64,000 bases of DNA, taken from positions 17,268,090-17,332,089 of the forward strand of contig OZ038437.1 of assembly GCA_964036275.1 (NCBI GenBank), written 5' to 3'. Made by a program: the position numbers and the translations under genes. The stretch comes from Litoditis marina. Taxonomy: Eukaryota > Nematoda > Chromadorea > Rhabditida > Rhabditidae. The notes beneath the pieces are model-generated. The model saw nothing but the letters and a program-made list of their open reading frames with translations. It did not search any database and was not told the origin of the DNA. Position 1 is the stretch's first letter, and each line of letters opens with the position of its first letter. Positions 33,149 to 44,113 of the stretch are shown in pieces.

Positions 33149-36100
33149 TTACACAATGCTCATTATTTTTTCGAACAGAGACTTCACAATTTCCACCGGC
33201 AGTGTGCTATAAACAGGGCTTCTGAATACTGCGTTGATAGAGTCATACGTTGTCAGCTGAGAAATACACTTGTCCTGAAATAGGATGAAATAGTATAAAT
33301 TTGTATTGAAGAAGGACGATTCTGTGCACCAATCTCGTGTTAACGGTCCTATAAACTGCAATTGAATAATGTATTGCAGTTTAAGGAACTGAACTGTTGC
33401 GATTGGACCACATAGTCGTCCTTCTTTGAATTGGATCCTGGGAGGTATCAGTCGCTGTTTACGAAAAACACACTGACTTCTGACAGCATAGAAATCTAGT
33501 GGGCGTCAGTACATTTCAATTTTGTACTTCGATCAGAAGCCACAGGAGAAATTAAAGTTCAAACTTGTTTGCGTTGCTCTGATAACCAAGTTAGGTGATG
33601 TGGAAATCGTGAGAAATTTGCTGCGTCTCTCAACGCTAATTCTCCCTTCAGTCTCCAATCTCAAAAATTAAACAAGTTCCCGAGTAGACCGAGAAAATTT
33701 TTTCAATGGTTTGTAGTGATCAGGTCGGAAATATAAGCCTCAAAGTCTCTGATTTTGAAGTACCTTTATAAGTATCAAAAACCCATGGGGGTTTCAAAGT
33801 GTGACTGTGAAGTATTATACATACGTGAACGAACGGACTACTTGAAGTAAATTGAGTAGTCACGTAAATCCAGCATTCTAATGAGCCATCGTGCACTTTG
33901 TCATGGCACGTTTCTGAGTTCTGCTGTTAAACAAGTTTCCGTGAATGTGCAATTGACTAACAGTATACCTGTAGATCAGCCATCGAATAGGTGTATGACC
34001 ACTGTAGTTTCGTGAAAACGTCGTGATTAGTCAACGAGGTATTGATCAGGAATCGTTCAGCGTCCACCAAAACGTTGTTCAAAAGAAATCGATCGGCTAA
34101 TTGGAGTACATATTCCACGTTGGTACCTGAGAATCAAGAATGTAGTACTCTAACTAGATAGAGGTGAGATCAAACTACAAACACAGCTTAATTTTCGCAC
34201 CTGGAAAAAAATTGACTAGAAATAACGATGGAGTGGGCAGAAAAATAGAACGAATTTGTAAATATAGAATACAAGTCGATGAAAAAAGGCTGTTCTGTAG
34301 TTCAACGTCCACCCACAAAACAAGAGTTTACTTACTTGACTAGAATGGGGTGTGATCAAACTACATCCAACTAACGTGAAAAAGGGCCAATTTTGTGTCT
34401 ATTCAAGTATGATACCATGTAGAGAGTATCGTACTCTGTTGTGGTAATTCTTTCATTCAAAAGCTGCTTTGAGTATTGATCAAAGTACAAATTAGCACAC
34501 CCACCAGTGATTTTCTTCCTGGACGGATAGACAATCTGCATGAGTTCCACGAATTGGTCGTGGTCAACGTCTACCATTTTCTCCACGCAGATGTTTGTTT
34601 CCGGATCGGTCGGCATATTTTCCATTCTTTCTTGAGTGGCCGCAAAGTAGGGAGAGAGAACTGCCAGGTACTGGAACTTTGATACTTTTTCGACGAAAAT
34701 AATGAACATTTGGTAGTTTGATCTCGATACACGTCATACTATTAGAACTTTGACCAAAACGCGGCGAGATAAGACCACGAACACAACTGAGTTAGGCACA
34801 GTTGGGCATTAGACACTGTAAGTGCTTGCCTCGGAAAGAGCGAACCTCATATTAACGTATATGTTTGATAGTTTTTCATGGTAACGTAACGGCCACTTCT
34901 ACAACTAACCGGGTTTTTAGGTAACCTAACCCTTTTTTGGTAACCTCTTTTTTAGGTTACCTTCTAGGTAACATGAAAGTAACCTGAAACTAAAATCCGG
35001 TTACCGTTCAAACTAACGGTAAAAACCACGTTTTGCGTTAGAAAAACAGGTAACCGGTTTTTCATTTTAGGTTACCAACCGGTTACCTACTGAGGTAACC
35101 TGAAAAATAGGTTACCAAAAAGAGTTAGATTACCTAAAAACCCGGTTAGATATAGAATTCACCCGTAACTACTCCGGTTAGTTGTTTTATGATCAACCAA
35201 AATCGTTAGGCATGACGAACTACGTTGATTTCTTGTAGATAGTACGCATACTGCACCTAACAATAGAAAGATAGTTCCTCGTTTGGAAAAACTTACTCCG
35301 ACATTGAGAAAAACTTTCTTATCCCCGAACAAAAAGAGCAAGTCAGAGTCTCTACGAGCGACAGAGAAGTCCAGACCAATTTCGGTGCGATTTCTGAATA
35401 AATCCATTTTGAGAAAATTGGCAGACATCTCAGTCTTCTCTTAGAACACAGCAAAATCTCTCGATTATTTTTGATTCACACAGGAATCGAACTGCAAAAA
35501 CTGAAAAACGAAAAACTAGAAATCGATGCCAGGCAAAGAAACGTCAACGTTTTTCATGTTAGAGTTGATAAAAACATTCACAATTCCGAAAAAGATCATA
35601 CTACAAACACAGCGAAATGGGGCACACATGCACAACGAGTGAATTTGCATAGAAGAGAACAAAACGGCTGAATTCTACATCTAATCGAGTTATTGGTAAC
35701 ATAACTTCTGAACAATCCTTGGAAATAAATCCCAGTTACCGTTCAAATTAATCTTTCACCCCACATTTCCCATTATATGAACAGGTAGCTGGTTTTTCAT
35801 TCTAGGTTACCTACCGGTTATCTGTGAGATAACCTGATTACCTGAAAACCCTGTTAGATGTGGAATTTGCCAACAAAAACCAACAAATCAACTAACCTGA
35901 AGCCCACCATGTTGCTCACACACAACTGGATCTCAATGGTCATTGGTTCAGTCTTGCTTGTGTTCGGTTCCCTGTCCTTGTCTTCGAAAGAAGCCGCCAG
36001 TTTGTTCCATTCTTCCGGGCTCAACTCCATTTTCCACTCCTTGTGGCTGTGATCGAAAACTTGGTCCCGAACCTTAAATGGACCAAATTTTCGAAACCCT

Positions 36101-37380
36101 CATGGATATACAAAACACAAAAAACCAGACGTAAAAATCTACAAAATCATGCACCATTCCGACTTGTTGGACCATTTATGTTAGATTTCTACAAGATTTT
36201 TAGATTCCGTGTAGCCACAGAAGATGAAGAAACTTGAGTTGTAGTTACTAATATTAATTCATTATCCATGTAGAATAACATCAACCGAATGAAATCAAGA
36301 TTATATACGTCGGGAATGGATTTAAAGTTTGATCGGCAAGTACAGCACGGCTTTTCAATCGCGGAAAAACAAACAGCACTCAAAATACACTATTTATGTT
36401 GCCGTGGTGGTTTCTGTGACTCTTGTCGTTTTGTTGGTTGTTATTATCATAACATCAAGTTTGCCGAAACTTGTATTATCAACTGTTTTTGACCGATTCA
36501 GTGTTTTTGCAATAAAAACGCAACGTTTCCTGTTTAATGGAATGCGACCGACCAAATCAATAGGCGAGAAAAAAGACAGTTCAGAACATTGTCACTAACC
36601 AAGATTTCCTTCAATGTAGCGCCTTCCTTCGTCTTGAAAAACACACTGAGATGGAGGGTTATTTTCCAGATTGTGGAGGTAGTCTACAATAAAAATTGAT
36701 AGAATGGTCATGGAGTCAGTCAAGTCAGGGTTTGTTCTGCTTCACGCACCGAAAAAAATTTCTGTCAGATGTTGCCCAGATAACTGTAACGGAAAAGTGT
36801 CCGATCTCGGCGTTTCGTTCTCTTTTTCACTTTACTTATGAGGTACGAAAATCTTGAACTTCTCCGATCAAAAAAGAGTAAGCAAAACGGCTTGGAATTT
36901 TCCAAATCCCATTGTAGGAGTCTCAGTAGGACTGAAAAAGACTATAATCGTCGAAGAAGAAGAGAGGAATGAAATGCACATCCTATGTAGAAGTGATAAA
37001 TTGCGAGAAGAATTGTTGTTTTCTCACATTTGAAGTGAAGAGAAGAGAACAGTCCAGGCCTCCAGCTGTGTTGTACTTTGAACTCCAGGTCCTGTAAATT
37101 ATGAATGGGTAAACTTTGCAAGCGTAACCGAACTCGCGCAAGGATGGCACGCAAATTCATGAAACGTTCCAAATTCATAAAACGTTTCAAATTTCGACAA
37201 AAAGACCAACTCTCAACCCCCCCCCCCCCCATTGAGGGCTTTCAAAATAACTCTGTGAGATATTACTCACCAGTTCACATTTCCTGCGTTCAATTGTAGT
37301 GTGGTCGGAGCGCAGTTGTACTTTGCGGAGGCAATATCGATCGCAGTAATGAGGGACTCCACAGACTTCACCTCATTCAT
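33149..37380 (-). CDS. BTB-domain protein, 326 aa, complete
   Basis: Eight minus-strand exons: 37271-37380, 37028-37091, 36600-36683, 35897-36072, 35297-35393, 34505-34670, 33969-34126 and 33149-33274; every junction keeps frame. The start ATG (MNEVKSVESL) lies 29 bases after an AG acceptor. Residues 1-145 form an N-terminal domain with several Trp (STIWKITLHLSVFF; DHSHKEWKMELSPEEWNKLA), in the position MATH-like domains take in worm BTB proteins, though I cannot confirm MATH. The BTB domain spans about 147-255: DFSVARRDSDLLFLFGDKKV, YLAVLSPYFA, DHDQFVELMQIVYPSRKKIT, NVEYVLQLADRF. The C-terminal tail holds DKCISQLTTYDSINAVF. Known BTB proteins of this type bind Cullin-3 and recruit substrates; that role is inferred. 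Its introns hold copies of R1, R2 and R7. Confidence 0.9.
33308..33428. repeat. Inverted-repeat MITE R1, copy 3
   Basis: GAAGGACGATTCTGTGCACC at the left and GGACCACATAGTCGTCCTTC at the right are imperfect inverses. It lies in the last BTB intron. Confidence 0.8.
33870..33973. repeat. Small element R7, copy 2
   Basis: CTAATGAGCCATCGTGCACT and CACGTTTCTGAGTTCTGCTG match 15555-15655. It lies in the last BTB intron and ends at the exon 33969-34126 donor, so the CAGTATAC shared by both copies supplies the splice donor. Confidence 0.6.
34892..35163. repeat. Inverted-repeat MITE R2, copy 3
   Basis: From CTTCTACAACTAACCGGGTT to AACCCGGTTAGATATAGAAT, near-identical to 17738-17990. It lies in a BTB intron. 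Confidence 0.85.
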
Positions 37381-37781
37381 GTTCAAAGATGTCTCGAAAG
37401 CTGAGGAAGACGCCTTGAAACATAACATATTTCCACAAAACTCTTGTCGCGCGAGGGATTCGAACCAGGGCTAATTTTTGGCTAAACGGAGCGATGTACA
37501 CTTTGAAAATCAAGAAAATCCATGTTAAAATAACTAATATGACGGCAACCTAGTCACGTGTTAAAGAACTGTGAATAACATCAAAATACCACATAGTCAG
37601 CTTCAAAGATGCTGTAAATTTACATAATTTTGTAATAATGTTGACTTTTACACTACAATGAAACCGGACCGGGTTTTCAACTCAAAACGTCATATGGAAC
37701 TATACAACGACTGCGGGTTGGAATTGAGCAGGAAAAGTTGTTCTTTGAGATAGAAAACTCATATCAAACTCGATTATAGTC

Positions 37782-38005
37782 TTTTCCATTCCTACTGAGA
37801 CTCCTACAGTAGGATTTCAAAACTTCCAAGCCGTTTTGCTCACTTACTTTTGATCGGAGAAGTTGAGTATTTTAGTACCTTTTTATCCTTCTCACGTAGA
37901 GTGAATATACGAGAGCATTTTCCATGAACTACATTTCAAGCTTCACAACAGCCTCCGGAAAGTTTGTAAGGTTACTGTAGGAGTCTCAGTGGGAATGATG
38001 TCAAC
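37782..38005. repeat. Inverted-repeat MITE R6, copy 1
   Basis: TTCCATTCCTACTGAGACTC (then CTACAGTA) at the left mirrors TACTGTAGGAGTCTCAGTGG (then GAATG) at the right. The interior has GCCGTTTTGCTCACTTACTT. The second copy is 40636-40867; a partial inverted copy lies at about 36780-36935 and small fragments near 39810 and 62135. Confidence 0.85.
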
Positions 38006-38846
38006 TATACCACCAAAGCCAAAACTGTTTAACACTGGTTACTTATTTCACGTTTCCAGTGAATATTTGAAAATATTACCTGTTTTTGTGAGTCCGCTGT
38101 GGCTTTTTTCGGTTTGTGTACCATTCTATCAGAGAAGTTATTCGAATATATCCAAGCACTTCTGAAAAAACTGGTGGTTATTTATCATTTGTATTTTGGT
38201 CTCGATGCACACCATAATTCACGGATTCAACCGAATTTGGAACAGAATCAAACTACAAAAACAGCGGGATTGGGAATCGTATATATAGGCTTACATTGTA
38301 AAAACAAAAAATCATACAGGTTGTAAAAAGACGAGTTGTAGAATAAATCTACAAACACCAACGTGATCACACCAAAAATACGACTGAACACGAGAAAAAA
38401 CAATCAAACTAAGCCCGCATAATCGAAACTTTCTTCGTTTAGCTCAGAAACACTTTTTAAACCTCCGCAAATTACAACTTCTATAACATGCCCAATGCCA
38501 GTATTTCAAAGTAGTTTATAAAATTTGCCAGAAAGTATTCTCAAATATACACATCGAATACTTCACAACATACACAAGTTGTGAAGGCTGGGTAAAAGTT
38601 GAAGTATTTAATTTGAAGAAAACTTGTTCAAAGAGGAACATTCAGATTATTAGTAGTCAACAAAATAGACTTTTTTCACATTTTACTGACATAACTTTAT
38701 CAAAAAAACAGAACAAGAAAATAATATGTTTGAAGAACACCCATTAGGAGGGTGTTGTTGAGTAAGAAGAGTGTAATTTTTTGTGCAAGATTGGAACACT
38801 CCGGTTCGATCGATATCTCAACACAATAGCATTTTTAGGGAGAGAA

Positions 38847-38849
<3 letters not shown>

Positions 38850-38903
<54 letters not shown>

Positions 38904-38926
38904 GGGAAGAGAGAGAGAGAGAGAGA
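38850..38926. repeat. (GA)n microsatellite
   Basis: About 24 GA units at 38850-38897, a short interruption, then about nine more; purine-rich DNA continues to about 39060. The long Ser/Leu-rich open frames on the other strand come from this. Confidence 0.95.
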
Positions 38927-39209
38927 TGGAATAAAAAGGGAAAGACAGAGAGAGAAATAGATAGATAAAAAGATAAAAAGATAGAGAGAGGAAAAGAAAG
39001 ATAGGGAGAGGGGAGAGAAAAATAGAGATATATGAAGGCAGAGAGAGAGAGAGAAATAGAGAAAGATCGCCAGAAAGAATGGGGCGAGATTTTGAGAAAG
39101 CCAACCAATAGCTGTTTTCACAGAATTTGGTAAAACTCGTTCCAAATTCGTCACGTACGTGTGCAACTGTCTCACTTTTCCATCACACGTAATAAACTCT
39201 CTATACGTA

Positions 39210-39345
39210 ATCAACTTAAAGTCAATGCACAGTCACGAGAAACATGTTAATCACAGCAGAACTCAGGAACGTGCAATGACAGCGTGCATGATGCCTCATT
39301 AGAACACTGAAATTACGCGACAATTCAATTTAACTACTAGTATAA
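39210..39345. repeat. Small element R7, copy 3
   Basis: Contains CACAGCAGAACTCAGGAACG and CATGATGCCTCATTAGAACA, inverse to 15555-15655, plus TCAATTTAACTACTAGTATA at the right, shared in part with 49972-50093. Confidence 0.65.
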
Positions 39346-39825
39346 CGTCACTTGTTTAATAAATGCACTCATGCATTCATTCAAAACGCATTCCAAGTTT
39401 TTGTTTGTAGTTCGATTCAAATGAGTTGACGAATCGTACAAATCGCACTGTTGACTGACTTATAAAACAACAAGTGAGATATAAGTTTTATTATCGTTAA
39501 ATAGATAAATAAAAACATTTGATCTATTATGAAGAAGCCAGTGTAGAATAATCGAAGACGACTCAACAATGCCATTGAAGACAATCACTGAAAAACGAAT
39601 AGATTTAATGGTGAAGATCTGTTTACTTAATAAAATTGAACGTTGAGAAGAAACGATACATGGATTTGAACACATTTAGCATTTTTGACAATTTTTGAGT
39701 CATTTCGGTCTTTTTTGTATTCGACTTCTAACCGAATGACAGAGGTTTGCAGTTGTTTGAAAAACTAGAAAGTGGTGAAAAATGGCCTAAAATATTCATT
39801 GGGACGCTGTCAAGTCTCAGTGGGA

Positions 39826-39991
39826 ATGACTCAGACAATTCCCAGCCAATTGGCCAGCCACTTTTGTAGCTACCTCGACGAGAGAGCGCGCAGGTCGAAG
39901 AGACGCAGATGTCTGTGGCCTCATTGACCTCCAAACTATCTCGTTTTGTAGCTGGCCAATCGCATACAATTAGCGCTAATCGTTCTGAGAC
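39826..39991. repeat. Dispersed repeat R10, copy 2
   Basis: CTCAGACAATTCCCAGCCAA to TAATCGTTCTGAGA; matches 611-776 along its length. Confidence 0.65.
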
Positions 39992-40635
39992 CGGAATCAT
40001 ATCATATGAGCACCCACCGTGAAATATCTTACATAACGGAACGGAGCGAGACTAAATTGCTGACGTTTTTGCTGTTTTTCTATTCTTATTTACCACAACC
40101 AAGGCCGAAGAAGCAAAAACCTAAAACCAAACTAAATTATAATATATTTCCTTCTAACTTCATACATGAACTCTGTACTCTACTCATCAGTAGCATACGC
40201 TATGTTGCATTAGTTAACACAGAGCTCTAATCTATACGATATCTTCGTGTTCACATTCTGAACGTCTGTTCACCATGAGTTTATGATGTCGCTTGAAAAC
40301 AAATTCAAAGTGAGAATAGAGATAATTACCTTTTCGGAATTCACTTCCTCTAATTTTCAAATATAGCACAGACTTCAATTGCTCATTCCCAATGCTCTAG
40401 CTCCACATTTGTTGGTCTATCTATCAGTTTTTTTTTGTAGTTTTATCTCGTTACTTTTTGACTCTAACTCAGTAATCAATAAATAATAATAGATTCGTTT
40501 GCGATTCGAAGGAGGACAGGATGGAGAGCTAGTTCAGGTACTCCGGGGTATCTGAACTTACCGTTGTGCAACCCGGACTAAAACTTTATGAACAGTTTAG
40601 GTTTGTCAGTAGCGTGAAAAAGGTATAGTTTTTTT

Positions 40636-40867
40636 TCCATTCCTACTGAGACTACTACAGTAAGATTTGGAGAATTCAAAGCCGTTTTGCTTACTTACTT
40701 CTGATCAGAGAAGTTCAGAAATTTCGTATCTCCTTCTCGTTCTTAGGTAGAGTGAATATTCCGGAGCTTTTTTCATGAACTTCATTTTCAGCTACACAAC
40801 AGCCTTCGGAATGTTCGTAAGGTTACTGTAGGAGTCTCAATAGGAATGGTGAGAACTATATCTATCA
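40636..40867. repeat. Inverted-repeat MITE R6, copy 2
   Basis: TCCATTCCTACTGAGACTAC to TGTAGGAGTCTCAATAGGAA; the interior matches 37782-38005, including GTAGAGTGAATATTCCGGAG. Confidence 0.85.
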
Positions 40868-41064
40868 TATCTATCAGTTTCTCTGGAGCAACTCTCCCAG
40901 ATGAACTTTCCTTTCTGTTCCCCTTTAACACGTGACTTTCGCATAGTATGTTCAATGCGTGAATCGACATCAAACTAGACATCCAACTATAACGAAAACT
41001 TAGTTTCACACGATAGTTCTCAGCTCAATTCTTGTCAGCATTATCTAAAATTTCGATAGAGTAT

Positions 41065-42175
41065 TTAACAAGTTAGTGCCATCAAACAAGTGGGAAGATC
41101 CTCACCCAGAGAATTGTTTCTGGCGTTTTGGGCGTCTTCTGAAAAAAAAAACAGATTCGGCTTTGTTTTTGGTAACCCATTTAGTTTGCGTGAATAAAAC
41201 TCATTGTCGATCTCAATGAAAAACTGGTAGTAACTGTGAATAAACGAAATAAAAAAGCATATGTGAGGTGAATTGGATGCCAATTTTGCATAGGTGGATA
41301 AGAACGGATTCGGTAACACTGTCCTTCGGAACGCAAGCAATAGGTTGTTGTACAATTTAGATAATTCAAAGTTTTTTTTGTATCAATTTATTTCTCCTAA
41401 TCTTTGGTTCAACGTTTATTTTGTTCATGGTTAATATTCCAGTCAATTCTGTTCTAAGTTCAACTGACCAGAGACAGTGGTGAGCTCGGGTAGCGTGGAG
41501 TTTCCATCAGCTGGGACTTCTCGAGCCAAGAGGCTGTCCACTGAAAAAGACGATTTACTGGCCATATTTTGTAAGCTCAAAAGTCCGGGTATAGTTGGTG
41601 CCGAATTTATACACTTCTGTTTCTCACCGGATTCGAACCTGCGAGCAAAAGATTTGTAGCAGGCCGCTAGCCACTTCGCTATTGGAGTACATGACGGGCA
41701 AGTTTTATAATCGTGCGTACACAGCGGAAAGTGAATATACCATGAACCTCTACCTTTCCGTTGCCGACGAATATATGCTATACGCAATGGGTTGTTCATC
41801 CCTCGCAGGTTGTCATGCCTTCAAACTAAACTGTCAGAACAAGTGAAGAGTAGCGCACTTATATTACAATATAACCCTTAGCCGTTAAAAATACACTTTT
41901 CAAAAAATTCTGGAAAACTCTGCTATGTATTTCTTCACCTTCGCTACCTCGATGTGATCGTTAACAGTTTTTCGAACGTCATATATTATTAGTATTACTA
42001 TCAGTAGTACTATTATTAGTATGATTATTGTTATCATCTTTGGAATAAGACATTTAATATTTATTGTCCCATATGTTTGTGTACCTTTTTCATCAGCAGT
42101 TTCAGTCGAACTGTCGGCTCCTTGCGAAGTGACAATGAAGGCCAAAAGAAGGACAAGAACCGTGAAGAAACGCAT
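41065..42175 (-). CDS. Candidate small secreted peptide, 54 aa
   Basis: Exon 1 is 42085-42175: MRFFTVLVLLLAFIVTSQGA is a clear signal peptide (likely cut near residue 19 or 20), followed by an acidic Ser/Thr stretch ending ADEK. The donor GTACAC follows in phase 1. Exon 2 starts at 41138 after a strong TTTTTTTTTCAG and reads EDAQNARNNSLGEDLPTCLM and four more residues to a TAA at 41065. A GTGAGG donor inside exon 2 (at about 41105) could extend the gene leftwards, but the next acceptor I can find is weak. The mature product would be about 34 residues with two Cys. No family is recognised. The 946-bp intron contains a second coding-like exon (41443-41565) and a tRNA-like repeat. Confidence 0.5.
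41443..41565 (-). CDS. Short coding-like exon nested in the secreted-peptide intron
   Basis: ATG at 41565 opens MASKSSFSVDSLLAREVPAD and runs 40 codons to TGA at 41443. A GTCAGT donor at 41468 ends the exon in phase 1, the same phase as exon 1 of the secreted-peptide gene, so it could be an alternative first exon joined to 41138. FSVDSLL resembles the eh1-type repression motif seen near the start of some homeodomain and T-box proteins, but no DNA-binding domain is nearby. It may be the first exon of an unfound gene or chance. Confidence 0.35.
   Translation of the reverse strand: MASKSSFSVDSLLAREVPADGNSTLPELTTVSGQLNLEQN
41590..41785 (-). repeat. tRNA-like dispersed repeat S, copy 1
   Basis: On the minus strand: GGCAACGGAAAGGTAGAGGT, TCACTTTCCGCTGTGTACGC, then a tRNA-like half with A-box-like TAGCGAAGTGGCTAGCGG and B-box GGTTCGAATCC, ending AAATTCGGCACCAACTATA. 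Matches 42838-43030 and 60500-60714. Confidence 0.75.
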
Positions 42176-42189
42176 CCTGGATTGACACT

Positions 42190-42308
42190 AAACTCGGAGA
42201 CTTATTTCAGGCAATTGCTGAGTCACGTAAACATGTTGAACACAGCAGAACTGAGTAACGTGTCAGGTTCACGATTCCTCATTAAAACGCTAAACTTGCG
42301 TTATTCCA
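42190..42308. repeat. Small element R7, copy 4
   Basis: TTGAACACAGCAGAACTGAG and TTCCTCATTAAAACGCTAAA match 39210-39345. It lies just upstream of the secreted-peptide ATG, so it may overlap its promoter. Confidence 0.6.
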
Positions 42309-42489
42309 TTGTCTTCTTTTAGAATGACATAAATTTTTTTTAGAATGACACAAAAAGATGTTAAAACTCAGTTATACTTGTATAACTCGGATCTCCGGAA
42401 ATATGATTGAAAAGTAAATGAAGCCAAGAGCACAGAGAGGAAGCAGACAGCATTTGGATGAGATGTTGAAGGAAGAGAATAAGATGTTA

Positions 42490-42612
42490 AAGTAGTGTGT
42501 TAAATGTGGTGCAATGCCAACGCTTCAGTCCTTTAAACTGCAGTACATTTTTCAATTGTAGTTCAAAGGACCGTTGACACGGTATTCGTCCACAAAATCG
42601 CCGTGCTTTAGT
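42490..42612. repeat. Inverted-repeat MITE R1, copy 4
   Basis: Inner arms TCAGTCCTTTAAACTGCAGT and GTTCAAAGGACCG; the outer arms are eroded compared with other copies. Confidence 0.65.
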
Positions 42613-42837
42613 GAAAATGAGCCAAGAATACATGTACAAGACGATGAAACTGATCACAAACGTTCCTGAAGGTCTTTTATAGTCTTTTGATGATCCGAAA
42701 TCAACGATTTGTGGCACCACCTAGACAAAATGCGTGACCGTTCCAGTTATAAAACTAGCCATCATTTTTCGGATCAGATCGAAATTGGAAAACGGATACT
42801 GCCTGCGTTCTTGAGCGAAATAGAAAACATCAAACAC

Positions 42838-43030
42838 AGTTATAATCGTTGTCAACGGAAAGGCGGGAGGGTACTGTATATCTCACTTTCCGATGTGTAC
42901 GCACACATGTATTAGATTGCAAAGCTCGGCGGTTATGCGCCCTGCTACAAAACTTTTGGTCGCAGGTTCGATTCCGGCAAGAGACAGAAACTTATAAACT
43001 TGGCATTCACTATAGTATCGGAAACAAACT
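42838..43030 (+). repeat. tRNA-like dispersed repeat S, copy 2
   Basis: GTTGTCAACGGAAAGGCGGG, then AGGGTACTGTATATCTCACT and TTCCGATGTGTACGCACACA, then a tRNA-like part with eroded A box (GCTCGGCGGTTATGCG) and B box GGTTCGATTCC at 42965-42975, ending TAAACTTGGCATTCACTATA. Confidence 0.8.
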
Positions 43031-43044
43031 ACGAACACAGCATG

Positions 43045-43195
43045 AAAAGGTGCCAGGTTTATAAACACGTCCCTCGCCGGAATCGAACCTACGAGTGAAG
43101 GATTAGTAGCTGTGCGCTAACCACTGCACTACGACAGTATATAATCGACAATAGCTTTCTAATCGAGGATATGTGTACGTACACAGCGAAAATAA
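43045..43195 (-). repeat. tRNA-like dispersed repeat S, copy 3
   Basis: On the minus strand: CGCTGTGTACGTACACATAT, A-box-like TAGTGCAGTGGTTAGCGC, B box GGTTCGATTCC, then GGCGAGGGACGTGTTTATAA. It faces copy 2 head to head at its tRNA-like end. Confidence 0.75.
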
Positions 43196-43214
43196 GAAAT
43201 ACAGTAGCCTCCCT

Positions 43215-43344
43215 ACTAGGGTTGTCAATCGAGTTTAATCGAGAGGCGAAAAATCAAGTTTTCGAACTGTCGACTTTTGAAAAATTCCGAGTTTATGAGC
43301 CTTGGGGAGTTTCGAGTTTCGAGTTCGTCTTTAACAACCCCAAA
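43215..43344. repeat. TCGAG-rich element, short copy
   Basis: Starts TAGGGTTGTCAATCGAGTTT and ends TTTAACAACCCCAAAA. The left flank AGTAGCCTCCCTAC is shared with the copy at 50449-50545, so those two elements share more than the TCGAG core. Confidence 0.75.
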
Positions 43345-43569
43345 ACTTAAACTTTTTTTGAAAACTAGGTTAGGTTTCGTACCAAAAAGTGAAAATGTTA
43401 AGATGTAACTCTCAAATGGTATGCCATCGTTTTGCCTTTACTAGTTTTTGCTACTTTTCGGTGAAACACAACGCTCGAGAAGAATTTTTGATTTCCGAGT
43501 TTTTTTTTTGTTTGTCTTGCCAGTGCTTGAATTGTATGGGAGTAACATTCAAAAGCATTATGTCATTAA

Positions 43570-43945
43570 ACTATTCCAGGTGGTATTTTTCCGATAAAAT
43601 AAAAAAAAAACATTGATATAATCTAAATAATCTATATAACTAACATATCAATATAGTGGAATTCACATAAGTTAATGGTATTTACAGGCACTCAAGATGG
43701 CAAAGTTGAATTATAACCTCAAAAAAGATTAAAATTGAGCAGAAACAATTCACAAGACGGTTAGAAGCGGAAAAATACCGTATACAAAAAGGAATTCTCG
43801 GCATAATGCAACATTCCGGGTGGTGATTTTCCGATAAAATTAAAAATATTGATATAATCTATACAATCTACATAATGTATATGATCAATAATAATCAATA
43901 TATCAATATATTAAAATTCACACGAGTCAATGGTAATTACAGGAA
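43570..43945. repeat. Duplicated AT-rich unit
   Basis: TTTTTCCGATAAAATAAAAA..TTGATATAATCT..ACATATCAATATA..GAATTCACATAAGTTAATGG at 43575-43690 is repeated, with changes, at 43825-43945 (TTTTCCGATAAAATTAAAAA..TTCACACGAGTCAATGG). The offset is about 245 bp. Confidence 0.75.
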
Positions 43946-44113
43946 CTAGGATGGATACTTTCAAAAAAAAGAGAAAAAATTGCAAAAGTATCCACCCTAA
44001 AACAGAACAATACAAAACGAACACATAAAACACTATTCACAGGTAAATAACAATAAATAAACATTGGTTTAAAACAAAACATAATTCACTTACAATGTTA
44101 ATTTAACAGGTAG

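Larger units (their letters stand above)
37381..41064. other. Repeat-rich intergenic, BTB gene to secreted-peptide gene
   Basis: Contains R6 copies (37782-38005 and 40636-40867), a GA-rich stretch (38850-39060), R7 copy (39210-39345) and R10 copy (39826-39991). At 40498-40570 a short stretch reads like an exon edge (TTGCACAACG|gtaagt on the minus strand) but no exon can be completed. No gene is supported here. Confidence 0.5.
42176..44113. other. Repeat cluster between the secreted-peptide gene and the coiled-coil gene
   Basis: Filled by R7 (42190-42308), R1 (42490-42612), two S repeats in opposite orientation (42838-43030 and 43045-43195), a TCGAG element (43215-43344) and a duplicated AT-rich unit (43570-43945). 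I see no gene. Confidence 0.6.

Noticed and set aside
38744..39214. Long Ser/Leu-rich frames
   Set aside because: Pure artefact of the GA microsatellite read on the other strand.
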